From Chengkuizengella sediminis (lineage in GTDB: Bacteria > Bacillota > Bacilli > Paenibacillales > KCTC-33759): a stretch of 64,000 nucleotides of DNA. Shown in pieces: positions 25,631 to 34,776 of this stretch. Within the stretch, counting starts at the first letter, position 1. Each line of letters begins with the position of its first letter. The notes under the pieces are model-generated. The model did not search any database. It was not told the DNA's origin and was given only the letters and a program-made list of their open reading frames with translations. The stretch is from NCBI RefSeq assembly GCF_010078385.1, contig NZ_SIJC01000013.1, forward strand, positions 18,056 to 82,055, written 5' to 3'. A program made the position numbers and the translations under genes.

Positions 25631-26851
25631 TCAATCCTCAAACAACATATTTTCTGCCATAACTGCAAGTTCAATTTTATTTAAAGCTTGGCAATAATTG
25701 TGTGTCATTTCTAAAGTGATAGGTGGTTTTATTTTTTTAAAATATTTCATGCTAGAGAGATTACTGAACCAGTCTTCGTGAGTAGTGGACTGAAAAGGAA
25801 TGTTAGACCATATTTGAGTTAATTGAGGGCTGAAGAGTGGTTCAGCTCCTTTTTTTAATTTACTCCCTATGATTTTTTGTGTTTTATAATTGGAAGAGGT
25901 TGACTTCTTTTTTGAAAATAGTTCAGGACAATAGTCTACTCGTGAACCAGTGTGAGGAACTTGAGTAGAGAAATTTGTAATGGCCTGATAATAGTTAGGA
26001 TAACAGAATAAAACCGTATATAGTTTTTTGCCTACTTCAATTCTTTCTTGAAGATTTGAAAAATTCTGAACTGTTAACCCCACAAGTTCCATTTTATGAC
26101 TTTGATGAGAAGAAAACATGGGAAAGATGACCTGATTTAGTTGTAATAAAGATTGTACTTTAAAATAAAATTTGTCCAACACTTTTTCTTTAAATTTGGG
26201 ATTTAAAACAACTCTTTTTTCGATGTGATTTTGTTCATTAATAATAAGAGCGATAGTTATCAAAGTGTATTGTTGTGGATCATTCCAGAAAAGCTCCCAG
26301 AAGGGGCGCACAAATTTAGATACATGAAAAGCATCTAACAAATGAAATAAGTTTTTTTTCAATCGTAAACTTTCCTCATATAATAATAACTGAGGATAGG
26401 CATCATGAAAAATAAGTGCATTTGCACTTTCTAGCATTAAAAATGTTGCTAATCGTTTTTCGTAGTTTAGTAAACGAGGTAGAAATTCCCCCATTAAATC
26501 GGTCATATTCCAACCGCCGTTTCTTGATACCATATGAGCTAAAAACGCCCAGTGAAGGTTAGGGTTTCTCTTGTACACTTCTAGGTACGCTTGAGTGCGT
26601 GTAATATTATTTAGGTTATTTTCCTTAGTTTTTTGTTGAATTTTTTTTATAATTTCTTGTTCAATTTTAGTAAAAGTAGTTTTCGTAGCTTTAGGGTGTT
26701 CCAATATACTCTTTAATTTTTTATGAATCATTCGCAAGTCTTTTTTGTTGTAATCTAAAGGGTTGTATTGTTTTTTTAGTTGTAAGAATCTAAAGAAACT
26801 TTTTTCTTTTTGTTTTGATTCATTAAAAAGTTCGTTAAACATTAGGAACAC
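25631..26851 (-). CDS. DUF2515 family protein (YppC-like)
   Basis: A 406-residue soluble protein of unknown function. The conserved family core ITRTQAYLEVYKRNPNLHW and AFLAHMVSRNGGWNMTD occurs near residues 103-139. The N-terminus is basic and the middle hydrophobic. The family is found in spore-forming Bacillales. The ends of this gene and the flippase gene touch without a terminator between them. The ATG has AGGTGTTCC-type spacing and the site AGAAAGGTG upstream. Confidence 0.85.
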   Translation of the reverse strand: MFLMFNELFNESKQKEKSFFRFLQLKKQYNPLDYNKKDLRMIHKKLKSILEHPKATKTTFTKIEQEIIKKIQQKTKENNLNNITRTQAYLEVYKRNPNLHWAFLAHMVSRNGGWNMTDLMGEFLPRLLNYEKRLATFLMLESANALIFHDAYPQLLLYEESLRLKKNLFHLLDAFHVSKFVRPFWELFWNDPQQYTLITIALIINEQNHIEKRVVLNPKFKEKVLDKFYFKVQSLLQLNQVIFPMFSSHQSHKMELVGLTVQNFSNLQERIEVGKKLYTVLFCYPNYYQAITNFSTQVPHTGSRVDYCPELFSKKKSTSSNYKTQKIIGSKLKKGAEPLFSPQLTQIWSNIPFQSTTHEDWFSNLSSMKYFKKIKPPITLEMTHNYCQALNKIELAVMAENMLFED

Positions 26852-27021
26852 CTTCTTTCTAAATTTGATTGAATGTAAGAAGTTTCACATAATTAACTAT
26901 GATTTTTTGTTAAAATGGGTGTGAGTCATTTAGCATTAAAGTTTGAATGGTTATACTAGTATTCCGTATAATAGTTCTTAAGATTCCTTTTTAAAGAGGA
27001 CAAGAAGAAGAGGAGTGAAAG

Positions 27022-27372
27022 ATGATGGAAAAATTAACGAGTAAAAAACAGTTTACAGAAATGATATCTGAAAACAAACCAACAATTGCAGTATTTAAAG
27101 CGGATTGGTGCGTAGATTGCCGTTTCATAGATCCATTTATGCCAGAAGTGATTGCAAAATATGAAGGTAAAGTCCGTTTTATTGAGATTGATTCAGAACA
27201 ATTTCCTGATTTAGTTGATCAGTACAATGTGCTTGGTATTCCAAGTTTTATCGCTCTTCATGAGAATAAGGAGCTTATTCGATTTGTGAGTAAATTAAGA
27301 AAAACGCAAGAAGAAATCGAGGCCTTTGTTGATCGAGCCATAGAAGTGGCTTCTGCTTTAGAAAAGTCATAA
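27022..27372 (+). CDS. Thioredoxin-like protein with a CVDC active site
   Basis: A 116-residue thioredoxin fold. The active site is WCVDC (C31 and C34) instead of the classical WCGPC, and the cis-proline motif GIPSF is at about 75-79. The acidic Asp between the cysteines would change the redox potential. It has no signal peptide and acts in the cytosol. The ATG follows AGAGGAGTG. It is a single-gene unit with a terminator. The genuine trxA lies at 47873. Confidence 0.9.
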   Translation: MMEKLTSKKQFTEMISENKPTIAVFKADWCVDCRFIDPFMPEVIAKYEGKVRFIEIDSEQFPDLVDQYNVLGIPSFIALHENKELIRFVSKLRKTQEEIEAFVDRAIEVASALEKS

Positions 27373-27422
27373 TTTAAACTAAACACATAACATCTAGAAA
27401 AATAAGCCCTAAACATATAATC

Positions 27423-27467
27423 TCGTCGTTCTAAAAAGAATTATTTCTATTTTGGAGCGGCGATTTT
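27423..27467 (+). terminator. Terminator after the thioredoxin-like gene
   Basis: TCGTCGTTCTAAAA pairs fully, with G-U pairs, with TTTTGGAGCGGCGA over a 13-base loop, followed by TTTTC. Confidence 0.7.
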
Positions 27468-27597
27468 CTTATATAAAAAAGTGGTTATACTTCTTCGGAT
27501 TTTCTTCACTTTTTAAGGAATCGTGATATGGTATTCTTAACTATTAACAGATATAATTATAACTGTTGTTATTTGTACATAGAGAAGGGTGAAAACA

Positions 27598-28536
27598 TTG
27601 GTTAAAGGATTAAAATGGATAGCTACGATCACATGTGTGGGAATGTTCCTCGTTTTACTTGCTGGGACGTTAGTTACAAATACGGGATCAGAACTAGGCT
27701 GCGGCCATGATTGGCCTTTATGTAACGGTAAATTCGTACCTACCTATACTATTTCATCGATCATAGAGTACAGTCACCGGTTTGTAACTGGTATAGAGGG
27801 AATACTAGTGGTGATTACGCTTGTTATGGTCATCAAATTATTAAATCATCGCAAAGATGCCTTATTGTATGCATGGGGAACATTGTTGTTTACTGTAGTA
27901 CAAGCCATCATGGGCGCTATGGCAGTCATGTGGCCACAATCGTCTCCTGTTCTAGCACTTCATTTTGGAATATCTATAATGGCATTTGCAAGCAGTTTGT
28001 TGCTCGTGATGATCGTTTGGAAAATAAATCCACAAGAGCAGAGTCAATATACAAAATGGGGTGAACCGACAACAACTATAGATAAACCGGTTGGTAGAAG
28101 TTATCGTATCTTTGTATGGTTTACAGTCATTTATACTTATATCGTGGTTTACACTGGAGCGTTAGTGAAACATACGGACTCAGGATCTGCTTTTGTTGAG
28201 CTATATCAAAATACATTTCAAACCTTGATAGGGAAAGTGGCGGTAGCACTTACACATGTTTCTTCTGCGAGTTTCTTGTTTATTATTATGTTAATTGTCG
28301 CTCATTTTGCCTATAGATCATATCATCATATTCGTCCGATTCGTAATGCTGGAATCGCTGCACTTGTTTTAATTGTAGCCCAAGTCATAAGTGGTGTTAT
28401 ATTAGTTGCAGCAATCAGTAATGAAAATTGGTACCTATTTGCCATTTTGTTACACACATCAATTATATCAGTCATGTTTGGAGTATTATGTTATTTAAGT
28501 ATGTTAGTATGGCAGTGGAGGGAGAAAGTTAAATGA
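27598..28536 (+). CDS. ctaA: Heme A synthase
   Basis: A 312-residue membrane enzyme that oxidises the methyl group of heme O to give heme A. I start at the TTG at 27598 (AGAAGGGTGA upstream). With this start the conserved cysteine pair in LGCGHDWPLC falls at residues 35 and 42, the same numbering as in B. subtilis CtaA. Eight helices in two homologous halves are evident, with heme-ligand histidines in YSHRFVTGIEG, ALHFGIS, LTHVSSA and LLHTSI. The stop overlaps the ubiD start (ATGA), so the two are cotranslated. Confidence 0.95.
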   Translation: MVKGLKWIATITCVGMFLVLLAGTLVTNTGSELGCGHDWPLCNGKFVPTYTISSIIEYSHRFVTGIEGILVVITLVMVIKLLNHRKDALLYAWGTLLFTVVQAIMGAMAVMWPQSSPVLALHFGISIMAFASSLLLVMIVWKINPQEQSQYTKWGEPTTTIDKPVGRSYRIFVWFTVIYTYIVVYTGALVKHTDSGSAFVELYQNTFQTLIGKVAVALTHVSSASFLFIIMLIVAHFAYRSYHHIRPIRNAGIAALVLIVAQVISGVILVAAISNENWYLFAILLHTSIISVMFGVLCYLSMLVWQWREKVK

Positions 28537-30290
28537 TTCAAGATTTAAGAGCATTTATTGATATTTTAAAAAAAGAAAACGATATCGTAGAAATATCTGC
28601 GTCAGTTGACCCATATCTTGAGATAGCGGAGATCCATCGACGTGTGATTGATGAAGGCGGTCCTGCATTGTTATTTACCAACGTAAAAGGAAGCCCTTTC
28701 CCAGTTGTTACAAATTTATTTGGGACAAGTAGGCGCGTGGATTTAGCTTTTGGTCCAAAACCAGAGTTATTAATGAAACAAATTATTGGAGCGATGGACA
28801 CACTTCTTCCACCGACTCCAAAAGCACTATGGAAAGAGAAAAATTTAATATTAGATATGTTGAAAATCGGCACTAAAACAGTATTAAAAAATGAAGCTCC
28901 TGTTATGCAGGTATTAAAACAACAAAAACCGTTAAGTGAGCTTCCAGTGATTACAAGTTGGCAGGAAGATGGAGGACCATTTTTCACTTTGCCTTTAGTA
29001 TATACAGAACATCCTGAAACGAAGGACCACAATCTTGGTATGTATCGCATGCAAGTATATGATGATCAAACAACAGGAATGCATTGGCAAATTCATAAGG
29101 GTGGAGGATTTCATTATCATGAAGCAGAGAAAAAGAATGAACCTTTTCCTGTTACCGTTTTTTTAGGAGGACCACCTGCACTAATAGCCTCTGCCATTGC
29201 TCCTGTACCAGAGCATTTACCAGAACTATTATTAACTTCTTTAATTTTGGGGAAAAAATTAAAGACTGCTGACAATCCACTTGGAGATCATCGTCTGATT
29301 GCAGATGCTGAGTTTGCCATTCATGGTAAGGTACCACCGAATTATACAAGACCAGAAGGCCCTTTCGGAGACCATTACGGATATTATTCTTTAATTCATG
29401 ATTTTCCTGAATTTCGAATTGATCATATGTGGCATCGTAAGGATGCTATTTATCCAGCTACCATTGTAGGCAAACCAAAACAAGAAGATTATTATATGGG
29501 TGAGTTTTTACAACGATTATTATCTCCTGCTTTTCCAATGGCGATGCCTGGAGTGAAACAGTTATGGACTTATGCTGAAACAGGTTTTCATCCGTTGGCA
29601 GCAGCAGTAGTAAGGGAAAGTTATTCACGTGAAGTGTTAGCAAGTGCTTTTAGAATTTTTGGAGAAGGTCAGCTTACGCTAACAAAATTTTTAATTTTAA
29701 CAGATCAAAACGTAAACTTAGAAAATTTCCCACAATTATTTGAATCTGTATTAGAAAGATTTGAACCAAAAACGGATTTGTTTATTTTTAATAAAACTTC
29801 ACACGATACATTAGATTACACTGGGAAAAAGTTGAATCATGGGAGTAAAGCAGTGCTAATTGGAGTAGGCGATCCAAAGAGAGAATTACCTGGTGATTAC
29901 ACAGGTGGAGAATTAGCAGGAATATCTAAAATCTCTACTTACTGTAAAGGATGTCTAGTTATTTCAGGTAAAAAGTATGAAGAAGAACCTGAGTTAGCAG
30001 CACATATCCTAAAAACAAATAAACAAAAGTTGGAATCATGGCCAATGGTTATTCTAGTTGATGATGCAAATATTACAAAGGATCAAACCTCCTTTTTATG
30101 GACAGTGTTTACTCGATTTAACCCTGCAACAGATATGTATGCAGATGGTGAAATCCGACAGCATCATCTAAACTATGAACTGCCAATCGTCATAGATGCA
30201 AGAATGAAACCAGGGTATCCTGATGAGTTGTTTCCACGTGAAGATATTGTAGAGCTTGTTTCAAAACGTTGGGGAGAGTATTTTGAGTAA
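28533..30290 (+). CDS. UbiD family decarboxylase
   Basis: A 585-residue prenylated-FMN-dependent decarboxylase. The family signature lies in RPEGPFGDHYGYYS near residues 274-287, with EGQLTLTKFLILTD further on. It starts in the ATGA overlap with ctaA. In bacteria using the futalosine route, a UbiD-like enzyme is thought to decarboxylate 1,4-dihydroxy-6-naphthoate; mqnE in this window makes that role attractive. Action on another aromatic acid is possible. A ubiX gene, needed for the cofactor, is not in view. Confidence 0.92.
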   Translation: MIQDLRAFIDILKKENDIVEISASVDPYLEIAEIHRRVIDEGGPALLFTNVKGSPFPVVTNLFGTSRRVDLAFGPKPELLMKQIIGAMDTLLPPTPKALWKEKNLILDMLKIGTKTVLKNEAPVMQVLKQQKPLSELPVITSWQEDGGPFFTLPLVYTEHPETKDHNLGMYRMQVYDDQTTGMHWQIHKGGGFHYHEAEKKNEPFPVTVFLGGPPALIASAIAPVPEHLPELLLTSLILGKKLKTADNPLGDHRLIADAEFAIHGKVPPNYTRPEGPFGDHYGYYSLIHDFPEFRIDHMWHRKDAIYPATIVGKPKQEDYYMGEFLQRLLSPAFPMAMPGVKQLWTYAETGFHPLAAAVVRESYSREVLASAFRIFGEGQLTLTKFLILTDQNVNLENFPQLFESVLERFEPKTDLFIFNKTSHDTLDYTGKKLNHGSKAVLIGVGDPKRELPGDYTGGELAGISKISTYCKGCLVISGKKYEEEPELAAHILKTNKQKLESWPMVILVDDANITKDQTSFLWTVFTRFNPATDMYADGEIRQHHLNYELPIVIDARMKPGYPDELFPREDIVELVSKRWGEYFE

Positions 30291-31197
30291 TAAAACAAAT
30301 TTGTTACCACATATAGGATTTGCATTTGTATATTTATTATGGGGAATTAACATAACCTCTATGAAAATAGGGGGTCAAGAATGGGAGCCGCTTATATTTA
30401 ACGGGATCAGATTCTTTAGTATTGTCCCCCTTGTATGGGTAATTGCTTATCTTTCACTTAGAAAAAAAAACATAAACTTATCCATTAAAATAAATGATTT
30501 ATTGTTATTATTTGGACTTGGTGTGTTAAATGCTGTTGGAATGGAGGCGATGCTTTCTTATGCATTACAGTACTCCACTTCAGCAAATGGAGCTGTTTTA
30601 GGTAGAGGATTTATGCCGGTTGTTACGGCAATCTTTGCTTTGATGTTAAAAGAAATTAGGCTGTCTAAGCGGTTAATCATAGGACTCCCTACAGCTTTTT
30701 TAGGTGTTATTTTGATGATGTTAGGAAACAATTTACACTTTGGAATGGATACGCTTAAAGGTGATGTATTACTGTTATCAAGAGCTTTTATGGGAGCTGC
30801 TTATTTAATCGGTATGAATCATCTTTTGAAAAAATATCCAATTACATTTATCGTTTCTATTGAAATGACTGTAGGGGCAATAAGTTTACTTCCTTTTGTG
30901 GTTTGGAACGTAGATATTTCCTATTTGCAATCAGTTACAACCATAGGATGGATTAGTTTGTTGTACACATCTATTGTTGCAACGGTAATCGCTTTTTATT
31001 TACATCATTACAGTTTAGGTAAGCTGGGTGCTTTTAAATCCTCAGTATATGGTTTTTTACTTCCAATTACAGCTGCCTTCGCAGGATTTATTATTTTACA
31101 AGAACGTTTAAGTTTTATACAAATCTTAGGTGCAATTGCCGTGTTATCTTCGATGTACCTTATTCAAAAAGAACGGTTTAGTCAGAAGATAGAATAG
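30283..31197 (+). CDS. EamA/DMT-superfamily transporter
   Basis: A 304-residue membrane protein with ten helices in two EamA repeats. I start at the TTG at 30283, preceded by TTGGGGAGAG and overlapping the ubiD stop by eight bases; a longer frame would begin inside ubiD without a site. The first repeat opens with GFAFVYLLWGINIT, the second near GDVLLLSRAFMGAAYLIG. Such carriers export amino acids or other metabolites. It is the third gene of the ctaA-ubiD unit by overlap. Confidence 0.9.
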   Translation: MSNKTNLLPHIGFAFVYLLWGINITSMKIGGQEWEPLIFNGIRFFSIVPLVWVIAYLSLRKKNINLSIKINDLLLLFGLGVLNAVGMEAMLSYALQYSTSANGAVLGRGFMPVVTAIFALMLKEIRLSKRLIIGLPTAFLGVILMMLGNNLHFGMDTLKGDVLLLSRAFMGAAYLIGMNHLLKKYPITFIVSIEMTVGAISLLPFVVWNVDISYLQSVTTIGWISLLYTSIVATVIAFYLHHYSLGKLGAFKSSVYGFLLPITAAFAGFIILQERLSFIQILGAIAVLSSMYLIQKERFSQKIE

Positions 31198-31238
31198 AAG
31201 CGGATAAAATGGTGAAGAACTGATATGAAGGAAGTGAT

Positions 31239-31949
31239 GTGATGTTTGACCATTCGTTTAAATTACCGAATAGAAAGAAAGAAGGGGATTTCTTTCATAT
31301 CAATCAAGCGATTGAAAAATTTAGCGATTTAATTATCCAAATTGATCGAAAAGAAGACTTACCAGATAGATATATTCGAATTAAGCTGTTAGCTGAAGCG
31401 TTTATTATTTCTTTAAATGAATTGGAGCAGAGTGTGTTTTCCAGTGAAAAATATAGTAAAAAGATTCACACTACATATGAAGAAGATATGGACGCAGAGG
31501 AATTAAAGGATTATTATTTGCATGTTTATTATTATAAAAATTCGTTCATTCGAATTTTTTCTATATTAGATAAACTGGGGTATTTTTTGAATGATCTATT
31601 TGAATTGAAAACAGAACAAGTTAAACCAAGGTTTTCATATTACACTGCTTTAAGGCAGATGTATAGTTTGAAAAAACATCCTACTTTACAAAAGTTACTA
31701 TATCATATTAAATTAGAATATAAAGAACCGATGAAAACGCTTAGAAAAAGAAGAAACTTAGAAATTCATTACATTAATGTTGAAATGTTAGATGATTTGG
31801 CCAAAACGGATGACGTATCAAAAGAAAAAGTAACAGTAGAAAACTTAGCAAACAATGTTTATATTTTGCAGCAAGGTTATAAAATGGTCTGTTTATCTTT
31901 AATTGAAGTATTTGATTATGCAAATCAATTGTTACAAAAAAAATTGTAA
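31239..31949 (+). CDS. HEPN-like helical protein (possible Cthe_2314 family)
   Basis: A 236-residue, all-helical cytosolic protein. Near residues 168-176 it reads RKRRNLEIHY, which fits the R-x4-6-H motif of HEPN domains. Some HEPN proteins are RNases of toxin or defence systems; others only bind. No nucleotidyltransferase partner lies next to it. The GTGATG start is weakly preceded by GAAGGAAG. The family call is from pattern memory and should be treated as tentative. Confidence 0.6.
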   Translation: MMFDHSFKLPNRKKEGDFFHINQAIEKFSDLIIQIDRKEDLPDRYIRIKLLAEAFIISLNELEQSVFSSEKYSKKIHTTYEEDMDAEELKDYYLHVYYYKNSFIRIFSILDKLGYFLNDLFELKTEQVKPRFSYYTALRQMYSLKKHPTLQKLLYHIKLEYKEPMKTLRKRRNLEIHYINVEMLDDLAKTDDVSKEKVTVENLANNVYILQQGYKMVCLSLIEVFDYANQLLQKKL

Positions 31950-32008
31950 CATACATAAGAAGATGGTAAGTGATTCAATTGTCACTAGAGGGGGACGAGA
32001 GAATTCCA

Positions 32009-32785
32009 ATGTTAAAAGATAAAGTTGCTCTAGTCACTGGAAGTGCAAAGGGGTTAGGCAAAAAAACAGCTTTGGCTTTTGCTGAACTAGGTTGTAATGT
32101 CATCATTAATTATGTAAATAGTAAAAATGAAGCGGAACATTTAGTTGAAACGATTGAAAAAATAGGTGTAAAATCTGCTGCGATACAGGCTGATGTGACT
32201 CAATTTAATCAATTACAATCCATGATAAACCAAATTGAAGAGCAATTTGGTGGAGTTGATATATTAGTAAATAACGCAGGTCCATTTATTCGTGAAAGAA
32301 AGTTGTTTTCTGACTACTCTTTTGAAGAAATGAATTATTTAGTTCAAGGGAATTTTTTAAGTGTTATGCAGTTGGATCATTTAGTGCTTCCTCATATGCG
32401 CAGGAAAAAATGGGGGAGGATTATACACTTTGGCTTTGGACACGCAGCAGAATCAAGAGGTTGGCCTCATAGAGCCGTATATGCTGCTGCAAAAGTAGGA
32501 TTAGTATCTTTCACAAAAACATTGTCAGTAGAAGAAGCAGAATATGGAATTACAGTGAATATGGTTTGTCCAGGTGATATTCGTGGTCAAAATAAAGAGA
32601 TAGAAATTAAAGATGTTGTGACTATTTATGATGAGGAATCACCAAGAGGAAGACCAGGGACTGGAGAAGATGTTTCACGAGTCATTACGTTTTTATGTCA
32701 ACCACAATCTGATTTTGTAACTGGGAACATCATAGATATTTCAGGTGGACTTGATCCAATTCGAACTTTTCCAATGATGAAATGA
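32009..32785 (+). CDS. Short-chain dehydrogenase/reductase lacking the catalytic serine
   Basis: A FabG-like Rossmann protein of 258 residues from the ATG at 32009; a GTG at 31970 would add 13 residues, and the start is not certain. TGSAKGLG (10-17) and NNAG are normal. The YxxxK pair is Y158 and K162 (VYAAAK). The residue 13 before the Tyr, normally Ser, is His145 (HFGFGHAAESRGW), so the usual triad is incomplete. It may be a degenerate or specialised oxidoreductase. It ends at a strong terminator. Confidence 0.85.
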   Translation: MLKDKVALVTGSAKGLGKKTALAFAELGCNVIINYVNSKNEAEHLVETIEKIGVKSAAIQADVTQFNQLQSMINQIEEQFGGVDILVNNAGPFIRERKLFSDYSFEEMNYLVQGNFLSVMQLDHLVLPHMRRKKWGRIIHFGFGHAAESRGWPHRAVYAAAKVGLVSFTKTLSVEEAEYGITVNMVCPGDIRGQNKEIEIKDVVTIYDEESPRGRPGTGEDVSRVITFLCQPQSDFVTGNIIDISGGLDPIRTFPMMK

Positions 32786-32801
32786 GAATTAATTACAAAT
32801 A

Positions 32802-32834
32802 AAGAGTCGTCCAGTTATTGGACGACTCTTATAT
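32802..32834 (+). terminator. Terminator of the SDR gene
   Basis: A perfect 12-bp stem AAGAGTCGTCCA / TGGACGACTCTT. The T tract is short. Confidence 0.82.
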
Positions 32835-32840
32835 CTTTGC

Positions 32841-32936
32841 CTTCAAAGCTTGACTTCACTTTTGTGGGTGAATTTGTTATGGGGCCCCCGAAAAGTAACA
32901 GGTGTAGTCTCCAAAGCTTGACCTCACTTTTTGGGG
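32841..32936 (+). repeat. Dispersed repeat, long copy B
   Basis: It contains two half-units, CTTCAAAGCTTGACTTCAC-TTTTGTGGGT and CTCCAAAGCTTGACCTCAC-TTTTTGGGG, joined by a core with GGGGCCCCCGAAAAGTAA. It is the cleanest copy of the family, since both halves keep AAAGCTTGAC. It fills the space between the SDR terminator and the end of the - strand NifU-like gene. Confidence 0.88.
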
Positions 32937-32940
32937 TGCT

Positions 32941-33195
32941 TTAGAATACTTGCTCTACTTCAGTGATTCCTTCAACTTCTTCAGTAAGAGCTCTTTCAAT
33001 CCCTGCTTTAAGCGTTATTGTAGAACTTGGACAACTGCCGCAAGCACCCACTAATTTAAGTTTAACAATACCATCTTCTACATCTACAAGTTCACAATCT
33101 CCTCCATCACGCTGAAGAAATGGGCGGAGTTTATCTAATACTTCAAGTACCTCATCGTACTGCTTTTGTTTATCTTCTACATTCATTTGATTCAT
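32941..33195 (-). CDS. NifU-like iron-sulfur scaffold protein (YutI-like)
   Basis: An 84-residue protein equal to the C-terminal NifU domain. It holds the cluster-binding CGSCPSS (C52 and C55) and the typical [20 protein letters not shown] start. It would carry and transfer [4Fe-4S] clusters. The ATG follows AAGGAGATGA. The gene lies next to yuzB and yutJ, as in B. subtilis. Its stop is five bases beyond the dispersed repeat. Confidence 0.95.
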   Translation of the reverse strand: MNQMNVEDKQKQYDEVLEVLDKLRPFLQRDGGDCELVDVEDGIVKLKLVGACGSCPSSTITLKAGIERALTEEVEGITEVEQVF

Positions 33196-33304
33196 CTCCT
33201 TCCTTCTATTATTATATTACAATAAGTAAGTATTGCAAATGGTTTGCTTTTGAAAAAATAAAAGTTAATCTCAAACAAAATTACATCAAAGCAGGTGAAA
33301 ATAT

Positions 33305-33556
33305 ATGAGACCTATTATAGAATTTTGCACTAATAATATGCATTTAGGAACTGATAAAATCATGAAAGAACTAGAAAAAAATCCCGAATACGATGTAATC
33401 GAATACGGATGTCTAGGTTACTGCGGGGTCTGTTCCATGGAACCGTATGCTCTCGTAAACGGAGATTTAATTACTGCGCAATCACCAGATCAATTAAAAG
33501 AAAAGATTGAAAAAGAAATTGAAGAATACTTAAAAACGTTTGATCTGGATGTTTAA
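33305..33556 (+). CDS. yuzB: YuzB family protein (DUF1450)
   Basis: An 83-residue small protein with a conserved cysteine pattern: C8 early and GCLGYCGVCSMEPYALV with three cysteines near residues 36-43. The pattern suggests a thioredoxin-like ferredoxin or metal site; the function is unknown. The start follows GCAGGTG. It is divergent from the NifU-like gene and convergent with yutJ, matching B. subtilis gene order. Confidence 0.92.
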   Translation: MRPIIEFCTNNMHLGTDKIMKELEKNPEYDVIEYGCLGYCGVCSMEPYALVNGDLITAQSPDQLKEKIEKEIEEYLKTFDLDV

Positions 33557-33582
33557 TGTAATATTTAAGGGTTAAAAAAGAT

Positions 33583-34647
33583 TTATCCAAAGTGATTTTT
33601 TGACATCCATAGTACACCACTTTTTAATACTCTTGGTACTCTTCCGATCATCACTGTTTTTTTACCCATAACTCCGAATCCTTCTTTTTTACCTAAAGAT
33701 CCTAAAACTCCTTTAAGCTTAATTTTACCAAGCTTTGGAGTTTCTTCTCTCCATATGGCTTGAATGACTTCTGCTACTTGTTTTCCTTGAGCCTCTGCGG
33801 CTTGAGCACTAGGTGAAAAAGGCAAGCTAGCACAATCACCTACAACATAAACATTAGGTTTTGAAGGCACTTGATGATATTCGTTTAATATGACTCTACC
33901 TTGGCTATCTTTCTCAAAATCAAGGTTTTGAACTAATTCAACAGGTTGAATACCTGCAGTCCATACCGTGATATCTGTATTTATTTTTTCACTTTGGTTA
34001 TGTATTATATTTGGTTCTACTTCAGTTACACAGATGTTTCCGCGCATTTCAATATCATGTTCTTCGAACCAAGCACGTACATAGGATTGAAGTTTTTTTG
34101 GAAATGATGAAAGGATGCTGTCACCTCGATCTAATATTCGAACATTTAGATCTGGTCTACTTTCTCTAAGTTCAGCAGCAATTTCAACACCACTTAAACC
34201 TCCACCAACAATTGTTACCTGTCCATTTGGTTTAATATCATTTACTTCTTGATAAGTTCTACGAGTTGCGGATAAAGATTGAATGCTATTAGTATAAATA
34301 TCTGCGCCTGGAATCCCATGATAACGATCTGTACAACCAAGAGCAATAACTAATTGATCATAAGATATAGGATCATCATTTTGTAAGTGGACAAGTTGAC
34401 TTTCGATATTTACGTCTATAATTTCCCCATATTTGACCGTTAGTCTTGAATCAATTGGGTATTGAACTCTGATAGCCATATCAGAGATTGTACCTGATGC
34501 TAATGCATAATATTCCGTTTTTAAACCTTGATAAGGCATACGATCTACTAAGGTGATATGTGCGTCATCTGGAAATTGATCATTTAATAATTCAATAACA
34601 GTTGATAATCCCCCGTATCCACCGCCTAATATTACAATATTTTTCAT
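33583..34647 (-). CDS. yutJ: NDH-2-like FAD-dependent oxidoreductase (YutJ-like)
   Basis: A 354-residue two-dinucleotide-binding flavoprotein. The FAD motif GGGYGGLS is at 8-15, the NAD(P) motif VGGGLSGVEIAAELRES is near 148-164, and VVGDCASLPFSPSAQAAEAQG is the second FAD contact near 270. NADH:quinone reductase activity is likely from the fold, but YutJ itself is not well characterised. It is shorter than the yumB product at 39169. The ATG follows GAAAGGAAT. Confidence 0.88.
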   Translation of the reverse strand: MKNIVILGGGYGGLSTVIELLNDQFPDDAHITLVDRMPYQGLKTEYYALASGTISDMAIRVQYPIDSRLTVKYGEIIDVNIESQLVHLQNDDPISYDQLVIALGCTDRYHGIPGADIYTNSIQSLSATRRTYQEVNDIKPNGQVTIVGGGLSGVEIAAELRESRPDLNVRILDRGDSILSSFPKKLQSYVRAWFEEHDIEMRGNICVTEVEPNIIHNQSEKINTDITVWTAGIQPVELVQNLDFEKDSQGRVILNEYHQVPSKPNVYVVGDCASLPFSPSAQAAEAQGKQVAEVIQAIWREETPKLGKIKLKGVLGSLGKKEGFGVMGKKTVMIGRVPRVLKSGVLWMSKNHFG

Positions 34648-34709
34648 AAAGTTATTCCTTTCATTGAACCTTTATATATAATCTCTAATAAATGAAATAA
34701 AGGAAATTT

Positions 34710-34737
34710 AAGGCCTTATTTAAATAAGGCCCTTTTT
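34710..34737. terminator. Hairpin terminator between mqnE and yutJ
   Basis: AAGGCCTTATTTAAATAAGGCCCTTTTT is a near-continuous stem that can act as a terminator, best on the + strand; on the - strand it separates mqnE from yutJ. Confidence 0.65.
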
Positions 34738-34776
34738 CCCCTATTTGTTTATTTCATAAGTGTTCTTAGCTTTTCC

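Noticed and set aside
27495..27525. TCTTCACTTTTTAAGGAATC as another copy of the dispersed repeat
   Set aside because: Only the CTTCACTTTTT part agrees, and the GTGGG or GGGG arm is missing; chance similarity in AT-rich DNA is likely.
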